Assembly: GCA_016464825.1 (NCBI GenBank)
Contig: JAEKNQ010000021.1
Location: forward strand, 43,404-107,403
From: Candidatus Dormiibacter inghamiae
GTDB taxonomy: Bacteria > Chloroflexota > Dormibacteria > Dormibacterales > Dormibacteraceae
Length of the DNA stretch: 64,000 nucleotides
Direction of reading: 5' to 3'
Part shown: in pieces, positions 63,979 through 64,000 of the stretch
How positions within the stretch are numbered: position 1 is the first letter of the stretch
Layout of the letters: each line of letters begins with the position of its first letter
Made by a program: the position numbers and the translations under genes
The notes under the pieces: generated by a model
Database searches by the model: none
Seen by the model: only the letters and a program-made list of their open reading frames with translations
What the model was told of the DNA's origin: nothing

Positions 63979-64000
63979 AGGGGGGGGGGGGGGGGGGGGG
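63979..64000. other. Terminal homopolymer G run
   Basis: The window ends in an uninterrupted run of G. This is typical of short-read poly-G artefact at a contig end and is not interpreted biologically. Confidence 0.8.

Noticed and set aside
63979..64000. G-quadruplex or regulatory G tract
   Set aside because: A pure terminal G run at a contig edge is best explained as a sequencing artefact.

Overview
The window is a GC-rich bacterial chromosome segment carrying the replication-origin region. One strand reads dnaA-dnaN-recF-dciA and the other rpmH-rnpA-yidD-yidC-jag, with DnaA boxes between them. I see no outer-membrane or lipopolysaccharide genes. Gene content (MshA-like and MGDG-synthase-like glycosyltransferases, DUF5679, DUF4388, Tat-exported ferritin-like proteins, FemAB plus an atypical MurE), frequent GTG/TTG starts and apparently leaderless promoters suggest a Gram-positive-like or monoderm lineage, such as Chloroflexota or Candidatus Dormibacterota. 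That placement is inference. The window ends in a pure G run, so it is probably the end of an assembled contig.

Layout. 0-8 kb: a thiamine fragment (ThiE/TenI-like, thiS), an AlkZ-like DNA glycosylase, murE, folP-folK, a GT4 enzyme, a winged-helix regulator, a FemAB-type peptidoglycan enzyme and a histidine phosphatase. 8-16.5 kb: a DUF4388 protein, a lipoprotein with a beta-propeller, an MshA-like glycosyltransferase, a membrane protein, a cytochrome c and an MGDG-synthase-like glycosyltransferase, bracketed by two inverted copies of a 150-bp hairpin repeat. 16.5-27 kb: a helicase-nuclease, dciA, recF, dnaN, dnaA, oriC, rpmH, rnpA, yidD, yidC and jag. 27-33.5 kb: an M16 peptidase, lepB, parB-parA with three identical parS-like sites, a CPBP protease and a sigma-like protein. 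33.5-45.4 kb: the glycine cleavage genes gcvT-H-PA-PB, gyrB, plsX, fabF and gyrA. 45.4-53 kb: small membrane proteins, DedA, DUF2127, UspA, two TrkA-N proteins, DUF5679, a PfkB kinase, a PHP protein and a gene-poor stretch with two DnaA boxes. 53-64 kb: an HTH protein, an M24 peptidase, rpsF-ssb-rpsR, a serine-biosynthesis set (class V aminotransferase, serA, DUF1015), FmdB, trxA, a BTAD regulator and two ferritin-like Tat proteins.

Themes. The window supplies initiation (dnaA, oriC, dciA), clamp (dnaN), repair (recF, AlkZ-like, helicase-nuclease), gyrase and segregation (parABS). It also supplies one-carbon and serine metabolism (folP, folK, gcv, serA) and envelope building (murE, FemAB, glycosyltransferases, plsX, fabF, yidC, lepB).

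The least expected content is non-coding. A family of TIR-bounded, hairpin-rich elements of about 190-300 bp has four copies here; three begin exactly at the TAG stop of a gene, and one sits between rpmH and rnpA. A second family is a 150-bp composite element. A non-standard parS 14-mer is present three times around parAB. About nine genes have a TANNNT-type hexamer 6-9 nt before the start codon. rpmH and yidC appear to start at ATC and ATA behind good ribosome binding sites.
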